NCBI GenBank assembly: GCA_037445185.1 | Contig: JBBIKZ010000098.1 | Coordinates: 1 to 9,119 of the forward strand | Direction of reading: 5' to 3' | Origin: JANWZL01 sp037445185 | GTDB lineage: Bacteria; Pseudomonadota; Gammaproteobacteria; Burkholderiales; Thiobacillaceae | DNA: 9,119 nucleotides | In this document: positions 1 through 7,149 of the stretch, piece by piece | How the letters are laid out: every line of letters starts with the position of its first letter | Numbering within the stretch: position 1 is the first letter of the stretch | Notes under the pieces: model-generated | The model's input: only the letters and a program-made list of their open reading frames with translations | Databases searched by the model: none | Told to the model about the DNA's origin: nothing | Program-made: the position numbers and the translations under genes

Positions 1-42
1 CCGCGGTCGCATCCCCTGCGGGGCCCCTGCTCCGCGCTACGC
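1..42 (-). repeat. Edge fragment related to the 149-bp right-hand repeat
   Basis: Bases 30-42 (CTCCGCGCTACGC) are the exact reverse complement of 13 bases at the end of each 149-bp unit. Bases 4-14 (GCGGTCGCATC) resemble the reverse complement of the start of the next unit (GCGGTCGGTCGCACC). The two segments sit in the same order as at a unit junction but are separated here by about 16 extra GC-rich bases. So the minus strand at this edge reads like a diverged or interrupted copy of the plus-strand array at 8604-9119. Low-complexity GC-rich DNA could produce part of this by chance. Confidence 0.35.
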
Positions 43-344
43 AGTCGCCGACCCCGCGGCGTCGTCGCGCCGAGCCCCCCCACACGCACAAACCCGCCTT
101 CGGGCGCGTTCAACTGAGGTTTTTAGGTTGAAACACATGGCCGTATTGCGTCCGCAGTAGCAGGTAACGGAGGAATTCGTGCGTCGATTGCCGATATTCG
201 TCAGCCCCAACCCGCTGCGCATGGATTTCACTGACTTCGCCAGCTCATGTCCGACAGGCTGCTAGGGAGAAACATGCCCGACTGCCGAGACGGTGCCTGC
301 GCCGTGCAAGGGTCAGTCAGCCCGTGTATCGGCCTTGGCGGCGG
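1..344. other. Spacer downstream of the SpoVR gene, no convincing gene
   Basis: No reading frame here resembles a known protein. The only open frame of note (minus, 231 to 37, 64 codons) starts at GTG without a ribosome binding site and has no recognisable domain. The stretch around 105-260 is visibly less GC-rich than its surroundings. It contains a short stem with a UUCG loop (CGCC/GGCG, about 95-106), a 6-bp inverted repeat TTCAAC/GTTGAA at 109-132, and a CCCC/GGGG stem at 13-23. None is followed by a good T-run on the minus strand, so I cannot name a terminator for the prkA operon. The first 42 bases carry a repeat fragment listed separately. Confidence 0.5.
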
Positions 345-1937
345 TCACACCAGGCATTCGCCCACCACTTCCGCCTTGCCGGTCTCGTCCACACTCTCGA
401 TGCGCACGTCGTAGCCCCACAGCCGGGCGATGTGTCTGAGCATCTCCGGTGTCGATTCCCCCAGGGGACGGCGGTTGTGCATGTAGTGGCGCAGCGTAAG
501 CGACCGGTCGCCATAGACATCCACGCTCCAGACCTGGATGTTGGGCTCGCGGTTGCCGAGGTTGTACTGGTCGGCGAGCGTCTGCCGTATCGTCCGGTAG
601 CCGGCGTCGTCGTGGATGGCGGCGATCTCGAGCTGCTCCTCACGGTCGTCGTCCAGCACGGCGAAGAGTTTCATCTCGCGCATCAGGTGGGGGGAGAGGA
701 ATTGGGCGATGAAGCTCTCGTCCTTGAAGTTGCGCATGGCGAAGTCCAGGGTCTTCAGCCAGTCGCAGCCGGCGATGTCGGGGAACCAGCGCCGATCCTC
801 GTCGGTGGGCGCTTCGCAGATGCGCCGGATGTCGCGGAACATGTTGAAGCCCAGGGCATAGGGGTTGATGCCGCTGTAGGCACGGCTGTAGTAGGGCGGC
901 TGGTAGATGACGTTGGTGTGCGACTGCAGGAACTCGATCATGAAGCCGTCGGTGAGCTTGCCCTCCTCGTATAGGTGGTTGAGCAGGGTGTAATGCCAGA
1001 AGGTGGCCCAGCCCTCGTTCATCACCTGGGTCTGGCGCTGCGGATAGAAATACTGCGCGATCTTGCGCACGATGCGTACCAGCTCGCGCTGCCAGGGCTC
1101 CAGGCGCGGGGCATTCTTCTCGATGAAGTAGAGCAGGTTCTCCTGCGGCTCGGGCGGGAAGCGTTCCTCCTTCTTGGCCTGCTTGGCCGCTTCCTTTGGC
1201 GGCAGGGTGCGCCACAGGTCGTTGACCTGCGATTGCAGGTAGGCCTCGCGCTCGCGCTGACGCGCCTGCTCCTTGGCCATGGACAGCTTGGCCGGACGCT
1301 TGTAGCGGTCCACGCCGTGATTCATCAGGGCGTGGCAGGCATCGAGGATCTCCTCCACCGCCTCCTCGCCGTGTCGCTCCTCGCATTGGGCGACGAAATT
1401 GCGCGCGAACACCAGATAATCGAGGATGCCCTCGGCGTCGGTCCAGGTGCGGAAGAGATAGTTGCCCTTGAAAAAGGAGTTATGGCCGTAGCTCGCGTGG
1501 GCGATCACCAGCGCCTGCATGGTCATGGTGTTCTCTTCCATGAGGTAGGCGATGCAGGGGTTGGAGTTGATCACGATCTCGTAGGCGAGCCCCATGTGGC
1601 CGCGCATGTAGCTCTTCTGCGTGGCCATGAACTGCTTGCCGAAGCTCCAGTGGTGGTAGCCCACCGGCATGCCCACCGAGGAGTAGGCATCGATCATCTG
1701 CTCGGAGGTGATCACCTCGATCTGGTTCGGGTAGGTATCCAGGCCGTAGTGGGCGGCCACCCGGCCGATTTCCTGGTCGTAGGTGCGCAGCAGATCGAAG
1801 GTCCACTCGGAGCCTTCGGACAGGTATTGCCGCCGGATGACGGGTCCGGCGTGGGCGCCGTCGTCGGGGCGCGGGCCTGCCGTGGAGGGCTCCGTCGGGA
1901 GGGGCGGCACGTCCGTGCCGGTGTGCTGTGCGCTCAC
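345..1937 (-). CDS. SpoVR family protein (YcgB-like)
   Basis: A 530-residue cytoplasmic protein of the SpoVR family, close in length to E. coli YcgB (about 510). The family is named after a Bacillus spore-cortex gene, but most members are in non-sporulating bacteria and their biochemical activity is unsettled. Family blocks are clear: the EVITSEQMIDAYSSVGMP block (74-91), YEIVINSNPCIAYLMEEN (119-136), the histidine-containing AHASYGHNSFFKGNYLF (146-162), MNEGWATFWHY (306-316), SGINPYALGF (355-364), and a C-terminal EPNIQVW...GDRSLTLRH segment (464-484). The first 35 or so residues are a proline-rich extension without family signal. The GTG start at 1937 is chosen because it overlaps the yeaH stop (GTGA) and follows AAGGTG at 5 nt; the frame stays open further upstream, but only as a shadow of yeaH. 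It is the last gene of prkA–yeaH–SpoVR, so translation is probably coupled to yeaH. Confidence 0.93.
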   Translation of the reverse strand: MSAQHTGTDVPPLPTEPSTAGPRPDDGAHAGPVIRRQYLSEGSEWTFDLLRTYDQEIGRVAAHYGLDTYPNQIEVITSEQMIDAYSSVGMPVGYHHWSFGKQFMATQKSYMRGHMGLAYEIVINSNPCIAYLMEENTMTMQALVIAHASYGHNSFFKGNYLFRTWTDAEGILDYLVFARNFVAQCEERHGEEAVEEILDACHALMNHGVDRYKRPAKLSMAKEQARQREREAYLQSQVNDLWRTLPPKEAAKQAKKEERFPPEPQENLLYFIEKNAPRLEPWQRELVRIVRKIAQYFYPQRQTQVMNEGWATFWHYTLLNHLYEEGKLTDGFMIEFLQSHTNVIYQPPYYSRAYSGINPYALGFNMFRDIRRICEAPTDEDRRWFPDIAGCDWLKTLDFAMRNFKDESFIAQFLSPHLMREMKLFAVLDDDREEQLEIAAIHDDAGYRTIRQTLADQYNLGNREPNIQVWSVDVYGDRSLTLRHYMHNRRPLGESTPEMLRHIARLWGYDVRIESVDETGKAEVVGECLV

Positions 1938-3199
1938 GATGTCACCTTCTTCCTGAACAATTCCCGGAACACGGGGTAGATGTCCTCCAGGCCGAGGATG
2001 CGCTGCATGGCGAAGTTGCGGTTGACCGACTTCACATACTCGTACTGGTGCCAAAGGCTCTGCGGCTGCTCGGCCTGGATCTCGACGTAGGCGTAGTACT
2101 GCACCAGCGGCAGGATGTCGTTGATGAGCAGCTCGCGGCAGCGGGGGGAGTCGTCCTCCCAGTTGTCGCCGTCCGAGGCCTGGGCGACGTAGATGTTCCA
2201 TGCGCCGCTGGGGTAGCGCGCGCGGATGATCTCGGCCATCAGCTCGAGGGCGCTGGAGACCACGGTGCCGCCCGTCTCGCGCGAGGAGAAGAAGTCCTCC
2301 TCGTCCACCTCCCGGGCCACGGTGTGGTGGCGGATGAAGACCAGCTCGATCTTCTCGTAGCTCTTGGTGAGGAACAGGTACAGCAGCATGAAGAAGCGCT
2401 TGGCGATGTCCTTGCGCTCCTCGTCCATGGAGCCGGAGACGTCCATGACACAGAACATCACCGCCTGGCTGGTCGGTTGCGGCTGGTCGGTCCGGTGGGC
2501 GTAGCGCAGGTCCCAGGTGTCGAGGAAGGGGACGGCGGCCACCCGCTGCTTGAGGGTGGCGATCTCCTCGCGCAGCGCTTGGGCCTCGGCACTGCCGCCC
2601 TCACCCTTCGCCTCCAGTTCGGCCAGGGCCGCCTCCGCTTCACGCAGGGCCTCGCGCGGACCCGCCGCCATGGCCAGGCGTCGGCCGATGGCCTGCTTCA
2701 TGGAGCGCACCACGTGCAGGTTGGCCGGGTTGCCCTGGCTGACGAAGCCGGCGCGCACCTTCTTCACCTCGGGCACCGCGGTCAACTGCTTCTTCACCAG
2801 GTCCGGCAGGGCCAGGTCCTCGAAGAAGTAGTTCATGAATTCTTCTTTGCTCAGTTCGAAGACGAACTCGTCGAGCCCCTCGCCCTCGGGGGAACCGCCC
2901 CCGCCGCCCTGGCCGCCGCCCGACTCGGGCCGGTCCACGCGGTCGCCGGTGACGAATTCGCGGTTGCCTGGATGCACGATCGAGCGCCGCCCACCCGGCC
3001 CGTGGTGGAATACCGGCTCGTTCAGGTCCTTGGCCGGGATGGAGATCCGCTCGCCGCGCTCCAGGTCGGCCACCTTGCGTCCCGACACCGCCTCGGCGAC
3101 CGCCCGCCGGATCTGCCCCTTGAAACGGCGCAGGAAGCGCTGCCGGTTCACTGCGCTGCGGTTCTTGCCGGAGAGGCGGCGGTCGACGAAGGCACTCAC
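1934..3199 (-). CDS. yeaH: DUF444 / UPF0229 family protein YeaH, VWA-type
   Basis: A 421-residue member of the YeaH (UPF0229, DUF444) family, normally encoded beside the PrkA/YeaG kinase and thought to act with it. The N-terminus is basic (FVDRRLSGKNRSAVNRQRF). A glycine-rich linker lies at about 93-106 and a charged alanine/glutamate helix at about 182-222. A von Willebrand A-like domain follows, with the metal-site motif D253-V-S255-G-S257, a GGT at 310-312 and ASDGDN at 341-346, which are candidate MIDAS loops. The start is GTG at 3199, preceded by CAGGAG with 9 nt spacing. It begins 25 nt after the prkA stop, and its own stop overlaps the SpoVR start by 4 nt (GTGA). No signal peptide or membrane segment is visible, so it is probably cytosolic. 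The partner role is inferred from family context, not shown by sequence. Confidence 0.93.
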   Translation of the reverse strand: MSAFVDRRLSGKNRSAVNRQRFLRRFKGQIRRAVAEAVSGRKVADLERGERISIPAKDLNEPVFHHGPGGRRSIVHPGNREFVTGDRVDRPESGGGQGGGGGSPEGEGLDEFVFELSKEEFMNYFFEDLALPDLVKKQLTAVPEVKKVRAGFVSQGNPANLHVVRSMKQAIGRRLAMAAGPREALREAEAALAELEAKGEGGSAEAQALREEIATLKQRVAAVPFLDTWDLRYAHRTDQPQPTSQAVMFCVMDVSGSMDEERKDIAKRFFMLLYLFLTKSYEKIELVFIRHHTVAREVDEEDFFSSRETGGTVVSSALELMAEIIRARYPSGAWNIYVAQASDGDNWEDDSPRCRELLINDILPLVQYYAYVEIQAEQPQSLWHQYEYVKSVNRNFAMQRILGLEDIYPVFRELFRKKVTS

Positions 3200-3224
3200 G
3201 CGATCAGGCTCCTGTATACACCCC

Positions 3225-5144
3225 TCACGACGCCTTGCGCGCGCGCAGGTACCACTCCGCGAGCAGGCGCACCTGTTTTTCCGTGTAGCCCTTGGCCACC
3301 ATGCGCTGGACGAATTCGTGGTGTTTCTTCTGCTCCTCGCTGGAGGCCTTGGCGTTGAAGGAGATCACCGGCAGCAGGTCCTCGGTGCTGGAGAACATGC
3401 GCTTCTCGATCACCGTCCTGAGCTTCTCGTAGCTGGTCCAGGCCGGGTTCTTGCCGTGGTTGGCGGCGCGCGCGCGCAGCACGAAGTTCACCACCTCGTG
3501 GCGGAAGTCCTTCGGGTTGGCAATCCCCGCCGGCTTCTCGATCTTCTCCAGCTCGGCGTTGAGCTGGGCGCGGTCGAGGATCTCGCCGGTGTCGGGGTCG
3601 CGGTATTCCTGGTCCTGGATCCACATGTCGGCGTAGGTGACGTAGCGGTCGAAGATGTTCTGGCCGTACTCGGAATAGGACTCCAGATAGGCCGTCTGCA
3701 GCTCCTTCTCGATGAACTCCGCGTAGCGCGGCGCGAGATATTCCTTGATGAAGGCGATGTAGCGGCGCTCCACCTCGGGCGGGAACTGCTCCTGCTCGAT
3801 CTGCTGCTCCAGCACGTAGAGCAGGTGCACCGGGTTGGCCGCCACCTCGCTGTGGTCGAAATTGAACACCTTCGACAGGATCTTGAACGCAAAGCGGGTG
3901 GAGATGCCCGTCATGCCCTCGTCCACCCCGGCAAAATCCCGGTATTCCTGGTAGCTCTTCGCCTTGGGGTCGGTGTCCTTCAGGTTCTCGCCGTCGTAGA
4001 TGCGCATCTTGGAATAGATGCTGGAGTTCTCCGGCTCCTTGAGCCGGGTGAGCACCGAGAACTGCGCCAGCATCTTGAGCGTCCCCGGCGCGCAGGGCGC
4101 CTCGGCGAGCGAGCTGTTCCTGAGCAGCTTCTCGTAGATCTTCACCTCCTCGGACACGCGCAGGCAATAGGGCACCTTGACGATGTAGATGCGGTCGAGG
4201 AAGGCCTCGTTGTTCTTGTTGTTGCGGAAGGCCTGCCACTCGGCTTCGTTGCTGTGGGCGAGGATGATGCCGTCGAAGGGGATGGCGCCGAAGCCCTCGG
4301 TGCCCTTGTAGTTGCCCTCTTGGGTGGCGGTGAGCAGCGGGTGCAGCACCTTGATCGGCGCCTTGAACATCTCGACGAACTCGAGCAGGCCCTGGTTCGC
4401 CAGGCACAGACCGCCGGAATAGCTGTAGGCGTCGGGGTCGTCCTGGGAATACTTCTCGAGCTTGCGGATGTCCACCTTGCCCACCAGCGAGGAGATGTCC
4501 TGGTTGTTCTCGTCGCCCGGCTCGGTCTTGGCGATGCCCACCTGGCCCAGCACGGAGGGCCAGCGCTTGACCACGCGGAACTTGGTGATGTCGCCGTTGT
4601 ACTCGTGCAGCCTTTTGACCGCCCAGGGCGAGAGCACGCGGTTGAGATAGCGCCGCGGGATGCCGTACTCCTGCTCCAGGATCTCGCCGTCCTCCTCCGC
4701 GGAGAACAGGGCGAGGGGGGAATCGTTCACCGGCGAACCCTTGATGGCGTAGAACGGTGCGTGCTCCATCAGGTGCTTGAGCTTCTCGGCGAGCGAGCTC
4801 TTGCCGCCGCCCACCGGCCCCAGCAGGTAGAGGATCTGTTTCTTCTCCTCCAGGCCCTGCGCCGCGTGGCGGAAGTAGGAGACGATCTGCTCGATGGTCT
4901 CCTCCATGCCGTAGAAGTCCTTGAAGGCCGGATAGATCTTGATCACCTTGTTGGAGAAGATGCGCGACAGCCGCGGATCCTTGCGGGTGTCCACGAGCTC
5001 CGGCTCGCCGATGGCCGCCAGCATCCGTTCCGCGGCCGTGGCGTAGGCCATGCGGTCGTTCTTGCAGAGGGCGAGGTATTCCTCCAGGGAATATTCCTCC
5101 TCCTCTCTGCGGTAGCGGGCGATGTACTGGTTGAACAAGCTCAT
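3225..5144 (-). CDS. prkA: PrkA family serine protein kinase / AAA+ protein (YeaG)
   Basis: A 639-residue PrkA/YeaG protein, full length for the family (E. coli YeaG is about 644). It has an N-terminal AAA+-type ATPase region with Walker A GPVGGGKSS at 109-117, preceded by the family block AAQGLEEKKQILYLLGP. Highly conserved stretches follow, including KTEPGDENNQDIS, HPLLTATQEGNY and ILAHSNEAEW. The C-terminal half is the PrkA kinase-like domain, with FNFDHSEVAANPVH, AYLESYSEYGQNIFDRYVTYAD and a basic end, VRLLAEWYLRARKAS. PrkA phosphorylates serine in its targets; in E. coli YeaG acts in survival of nitrogen starvation and stationary phase. The ATG at 5144 is preferred over the in-frame GTG at 5150 because GGAGAG lies 6 nt upstream of the ATG and would touch the GTG. 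First gene of the operon, 25 nt ahead of yeaH, behind a probable sigma-54 promoter. Confidence 0.96.
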   Translation of the reverse strand: MSLFNQYIARYRREEEEYSLEEYLALCKNDRMAYATAAERMLAAIGEPELVDTRKDPRLSRIFSNKVIKIYPAFKDFYGMEETIEQIVSYFRHAAQGLEEKKQILYLLGPVGGGKSSLAEKLKHLMEHAPFYAIKGSPVNDSPLALFSAEEDGEILEQEYGIPRRYLNRVLSPWAVKRLHEYNGDITKFRVVKRWPSVLGQVGIAKTEPGDENNQDISSLVGKVDIRKLEKYSQDDPDAYSYSGGLCLANQGLLEFVEMFKAPIKVLHPLLTATQEGNYKGTEGFGAIPFDGIILAHSNEAEWQAFRNNKNNEAFLDRIYIVKVPYCLRVSEEVKIYEKLLRNSSLAEAPCAPGTLKMLAQFSVLTRLKEPENSSIYSKMRIYDGENLKDTDPKAKSYQEYRDFAGVDEGMTGISTRFAFKILSKVFNFDHSEVAANPVHLLYVLEQQIEQEQFPPEVERRYIAFIKEYLAPRYAEFIEKELQTAYLESYSEYGQNIFDRYVTYADMWIQDQEYRDPDTGEILDRAQLNAELEKIEKPAGIANPKDFRHEVVNFVLRARAANHGKNPAWTSYEKLRTVIEKRMFSSTEDLLPVISFNAKASSEEQKKHHEFVQRMVAKGYTEKQVRLLAEWYLRARKAS

Positions 5145-5150
5145 GATCAC

Positions 5151-5156
5151 CTCTCC
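5151..5156 (-). promoter_or_regulatory. Ribosome binding site of prkA
   Basis: The minus strand reads GGAGAG, then 6 nt, then ATG at 5144. This spacing suits the ATG. The alternative GTG codon at 5150 directly abuts the GGAGAG and would have no usable spacing, so this site decides the start. Confidence 0.75.
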
Positions 5157-5219
5157 ATGCGATGGACGACGAAGCGCCCCGTGCCGCCGTCTTGCCGTGG
5201 CCGTCGGCCGCGCAAGCCA

Positions 5220-5234
5220 CCGGGATGGTCCCGG
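5220..5234 (-). other. Hairpin in the prkA 5' leader
   Basis: A perfect 6-bp stem (CCGGGA/TCCCGG) with a 3-nt loop lies in the predicted leader, about 75 nt before the prkA start. If transcription begins near 5253 it would form close to the 5' end of a roughly 109-nt leader. Surrounding CGGCC/GGCCG pieces could extend the structure. It is not followed by a T-run. It may protect the mRNA end or have no role. Confidence 0.4.
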
Positions 5235-5263
5235 CCGCTTTGCCGCGGGGCGTATCTCAGACT

Positions 5264-5279
5264 AGCAATGTGTATGCCA
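5264..5279 (-). promoter_or_regulatory. Sigma-54 (RpoN) promoter of the prkA operon
   Basis: The minus strand reads TGGCATACACATTGCT. It matches the sigma-54 form TGGCAC-N5-TTGCW at TGGCA and TTGCT, with the required 10 nt between the GG (-24) and GC (-12) pairs. This puts the start of transcription near 5253 and gives a leader of about 109 nt before prkA. It lies on the correct strand upstream of a gene family whose E. coli member is reported as NtrC/sigma-54 controlled. An overlapping sigma-70/sigma-S reading (TTGAAC, 16 nt, TAGTCT) is possible but a poorer match. Confidence 0.75.
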
Positions 5280-5296
5280 TGTTCAAGTCGGCTGCA

Positions 5297-5309
5297 AATC
5301 AAGACTTTG
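5297..5309 (+). promoter_or_regulatory. IHF-type DNA-bending site
   Basis: AATCAAGACTTTG matches the IHF consensus WATCAANNNNTTR at every defined base. The opposite strand of nearly the same place (5300-5312, TGTCAAAGTCTTG) matches with one mismatch. It is centred near -50 of the predicted sigma-54 start, between the promoter and the upstream NtrC-like dyad, where IHF classically bends DNA for an enhancer-bound activator. The consensus is short, but this is one of the few AT-rich spots in a GC-rich region. Confidence 0.6.
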
Positions 5310-5316
5310 ACATCCA

Positions 5317-5333
5317 TGCCACGCTTTGGTGCC
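5317..5333 (-). promoter_or_regulatory. Weak second NtrC-like site
   Basis: The minus strand reads GGCACCAAAGCGTGGCA. It matches the NtrC consensus TGCACCAnnnTGGTGCA at 10 of 14 defined positions; the left half is good (GCACCA) and the right half is degenerate. Its centre is near -72, and 64 bp (about six helical turns) from the stronger dyad, so the two would face the same side of the DNA. Support is mostly positional. Confidence 0.35.
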
Positions 5334-5380
5334 GTGACCGATCGACGACCTTATCATGACAGAACTCCACGGCGCCGGAT

Positions 5381-5397
5381 TGCACTGAAACGGTGCA
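5381..5397 (-). promoter_or_regulatory. NtrC-like enhancer dyad upstream of prkA
   Basis: The minus strand reads TGCACCGTTTCAGTGCA: perfect TGCAC/GTGCA half-sites separated by 7 nt. This is the half-site sequence and spacing of NtrC sites such as those of glnA. It is centred near -136 of the predicted sigma-54 start, a normal enhancer distance. Another sigma-54 activator could bind a similar dyad, so the protein is inferred. Confidence 0.6.
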
Positions 5398-5503
5398 CGC
5401 CTTCGCCCCCGCCCAACCCTATAACGGCGTTTTCGGGGCGGACTGGAGGGGAGGATGCCGGCGGGCCGGCGTCGGGCGTGGAACGGTCTTGGGTCGGACG
5501 GTA

Positions 5504-5526
5504 GGTTGGCCTTCGGGCCGACAACC
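5504..5526 (-). other. Bulged hairpin downstream of xerC
   Basis: The minus strand can form GGTT-(GTC bulge)-GGCC, a CGAA loop, then GGCC-AACC. It lies about 90 nt after the xerC stop and shortly after another hairpin with similar GGCC arms. There is no T-tract. Sequences of the form GTAGGTTGG...CCAAC recur between genes in many proteobacteria as far as I recall, so it may be a dispersed palindrome rather than a dedicated terminator. Confidence 0.4.
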
Positions 5527-5547
5527 GTGAATCGCTACGATCACCCC

Positions 5548-5565
5548 GTCGGCCAGAGGGCCGAC
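5548..5565 (-). terminator. Candidate terminator hairpin after xerC
   Basis: A perfect 7-bp stem (GTCGGCC/GGCCGAC) with a 4-nt loop lies 53 nt past the xerC stop. It is the strongest short hairpin in this spacer and is well placed to end or stabilise the dapF–xerC transcript. The following bases (GGGGTG) are not a T-run, so it is not a classical intrinsic terminator and could simply block 3' exonucleases. Confidence 0.4.
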
Positions 5566-5617
5566 CGACCCATGTCGCAAAGGCCGGGCGGCGCATCCCT
5601 CGCGGCCACCCTGGCCC

Positions 5618-6499
5618 CTATTTCTTGCGCGCCCGCGGATGCGCCTGGTCGTACACGCGGGCCAGGTGCTGGAAATCCAGATGCGTATAGACCTGGGTGG
5701 TGGACAGGCTGGCGTGGCCCAGCATCTCCTGCACCGCGCGCAGGTCGCCGGAGGACTGAAGCACGTGCGAGGCGAAGGAGTGGCGCAGGGCGTGGGGGTG
5801 CACGAGCGCATCGAGGCCGCGCGCCTGGGCGAGCCGCTTGAGCCGGGCCTGCACCGCGCGCGGGCCGATGCGCGCGCCGCGCGCGCCGACGAAGAGCGCC
5901 TCCGGATCGCGGGCAATTGCAGGCCGCACGGCAAGCCAGGCCGACAGTGCGTCGAGGGCGGCGCGCCCCACAGGGACGATGCGGGTCTTGCGGCCCTTGC
6001 CGGTGACCGTCACCTCGGCGCCGTCGCGATCGAGGTCGGCGAGGTTCAGACCCACTAACTCGGCCAGGCGCAGGCCCGAGGAGTACATCAGCTCGAACAT
6101 CGCCCGGTCGCGTAGGACGAGCGGTTCCGCCTCGACCGGTCCGTTCAGCATGCGGACGAGCGCATCGGGGGTGAGGGTGTGCGGCAGGCGTTTGATCCCC
6201 TTGGGCGGGCGCAGCCCCGAGCAGGGGTTGGCCGTCACCCAGCCCTCGCGTCCCAGCCAGGTGTAGAAGCTGCGCCAGGCCGAGAGCATGCGGGCGAGGC
6301 TCACCGGGGCATGACCGCGGGCGTGTAGTTGCGCGAGACAACGGCGCAGATCATGCGCCTGGAGCTCGCCGGGCGCCCGCTCGCCGGCGCAGGCGGCGAG
6401 CCGGCCGAGGTCGCCGGCGTAGAGCGCGACCGTGCGCGGGCTGTAGTGGCGACCGCGCAGGTGGGTGACGAAGCGCTCGATCGCCGCGGCGAAGTTCAC
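5618..6499 (-). CDS. xerC: Site-specific tyrosine recombinase XerC
   Basis: A 293-residue XerC, normal for the family. With XerD it resolves chromosome dimers at dif, activated by FtsK at the division septum. The N-terminal SAM-like core-binding domain spans about 1-90, with HYSPRTVALYAGDL at 18-31. The catalytic domain keeps the full active set: R144 (SGLRLAEL), K168 (TGKGRK), H236 and R239 (HPHALRH), H262 (LGH) and the nucleophile Y271 (TTQVYTHLDF). The ending HLARVYDQAHPRARKK is typical of XerC rather than XerD. The start is GTG at 6499, overlapping the DUF484 stop (GTGA). No Shine-Dalgarno is visible upstream, so it probably depends on translational coupling. It is the last gene of its operon here; the HAD-family gene that follows xerC in E. 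coli is absent. Confidence 0.96.
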   Translation of the reverse strand: MNFAAAIERFVTHLRGRHYSPRTVALYAGDLGRLAACAGERAPGELQAHDLRRCLAQLHARGHAPVSLARMLSAWRSFYTWLGREGWVTANPCSGLRPPKGIKRLPHTLTPDALVRMLNGPVEAEPLVLRDRAMFELMYSSGLRLAELVGLNLADLDRDGAEVTVTGKGRKTRIVPVGRAALDALSAWLAVRPAIARDPEALFVGARGARIGPRAVQARLKRLAQARGLDALVHPHALRHSFASHVLQSSGDLRAVQEMLGHASLSTTQVYTHLDFQHLARVYDQAHPRARKK

Positions 6500-7149
6500 G
6501 GCAGGAAGCGGCTCACGGCGGCGCCGCTGAGCTCGGCGAGCCAGGTGAGGTAGAGGGTGCCCATTTCGGGGTAGAAGCGGGTGGCCTCCTCCGACGCCAG
6601 CACCATGAGGCCATTGACGCCATGGTCGGCGGTCGGGGCCAGGGCGAAGGAGCGCAGATGCGCCCCGCTCTCGCCGAACCAGGCGCGCACCTCGTCGGGG
6701 ACCTCGTGGCCGCAGCGGGGGGTGGCAAGGCTACCCGCCTGTTCACGCAGGGCATCGCTCACCGCGGCGAACTCCACCCGGTCCGGCGCGGCTTGACCCG
6801 TCCACAACCGCAGACAGGCGTGCGGGACGGCGAAGTCCTCGCGCAAGCAGAGATAGAGCTCGGCCAAGACTGCGTCCAGGCTGCGTGCGCGCATGAGCCT
6901 TAGGGCCAGTTTGTGCAGCTTTTCGCCGATGGCGTCGTTCTCCTCGGCGAACTGGATGAATTCCCTGAGCTTGGCCTCAAGGCCGCGCGCTCGCTCGCGC
7001 AACAGCATGACCTGACGCTCCCCCAGGGAGATGGTCTGGCCGCTGTAGGGATGGGGCACGCTCAGGGTGTTGAGCAGTTCGGCGTGCTGGATGAAGAAAT
7101 CCGGGTGGTCCCTGAGATACTGGGCCACCTGGTCCTGATTGAGCATCAT
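6496..7149 (-). CDS. DUF484 family protein (YigA-like)
   Basis: A 217-residue DUF484 protein, the family of E. coli YigA, found between dapF and xerC in many gammaproteobacteria. It opens with the family's typical VAQYLRDHPDFFIQHAELLNTLSVPHP (8-34). A coiled-coil-like helix follows at about 45-85, then a GAF-like alpha/beta domain with FAVPHACLRLW at about 110-120 and FALAPTADHGVNGLMVLASEEATRFYPEMGT at about 168-198. No enzyme motif is visible; function is unknown and a small-molecule sensing role is only suggested by the GAF-like fold. Two adjacent ATG codons are present. The first (7149) overlaps the dapF stop as ATGA, and AAGGGG lies 10 nt upstream. Its stop overlaps the xerC start. Confidence 0.9.
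   Translation of the reverse strand: MMLNQDQVAQYLRDHPDFFIQHAELLNTLSVPHPYSGQTISLGERQVMLLRERARGLEAKLREFIQFAEENDAIGEKLHKLALRLMRARSLDAVLAELYLCLREDFAVPHACLRLWTGQAAPDRVEFAAVSDALREQAGSLATPRCGHEVPDEVRAWFGESGAHLRSFALAPTADHGVNGLMVLASEEATRFYPEMGTLYLTWLAELSGAAVSRFLP

Noticed and set aside
37..231. A 64-codon minus-strand frame
   Set aside because: No ribosome site, no domain, and a cysteine/arginine-rich composition unlike the neighbouring proteins.
1938..2201. An N-terminal extension of the SpoVR frame up to 2201
   Set aside because: The extra residues overlap yeaH and have no family similarity; the GTG at 1937 has a ribosome site and the expected GTGA junction.
324..3358. Three long plus-strand frames (324-974, 975-1979, 1928-3358)
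   Set aside because: They are rich in leucine, valine, histidine and glycine, lack motifs, and mirror the SpoVR and yeaH genes.
3196..5220. A 674-codon minus-strand frame overlapping prkA
   Set aside because: It is a frame shadow of prkA; its arginine/alanine/glycine-rich translation has no domain, while the other frame is a full PrkA.
2835..5504. An 889-codon open frame on the plus strand
   Set aside because: It lies antisense to prkA and yeaH, both strongly recognised. Long antisense frames are common in GC-rich DNA and this one has biased, low-complexity composition and no domain.
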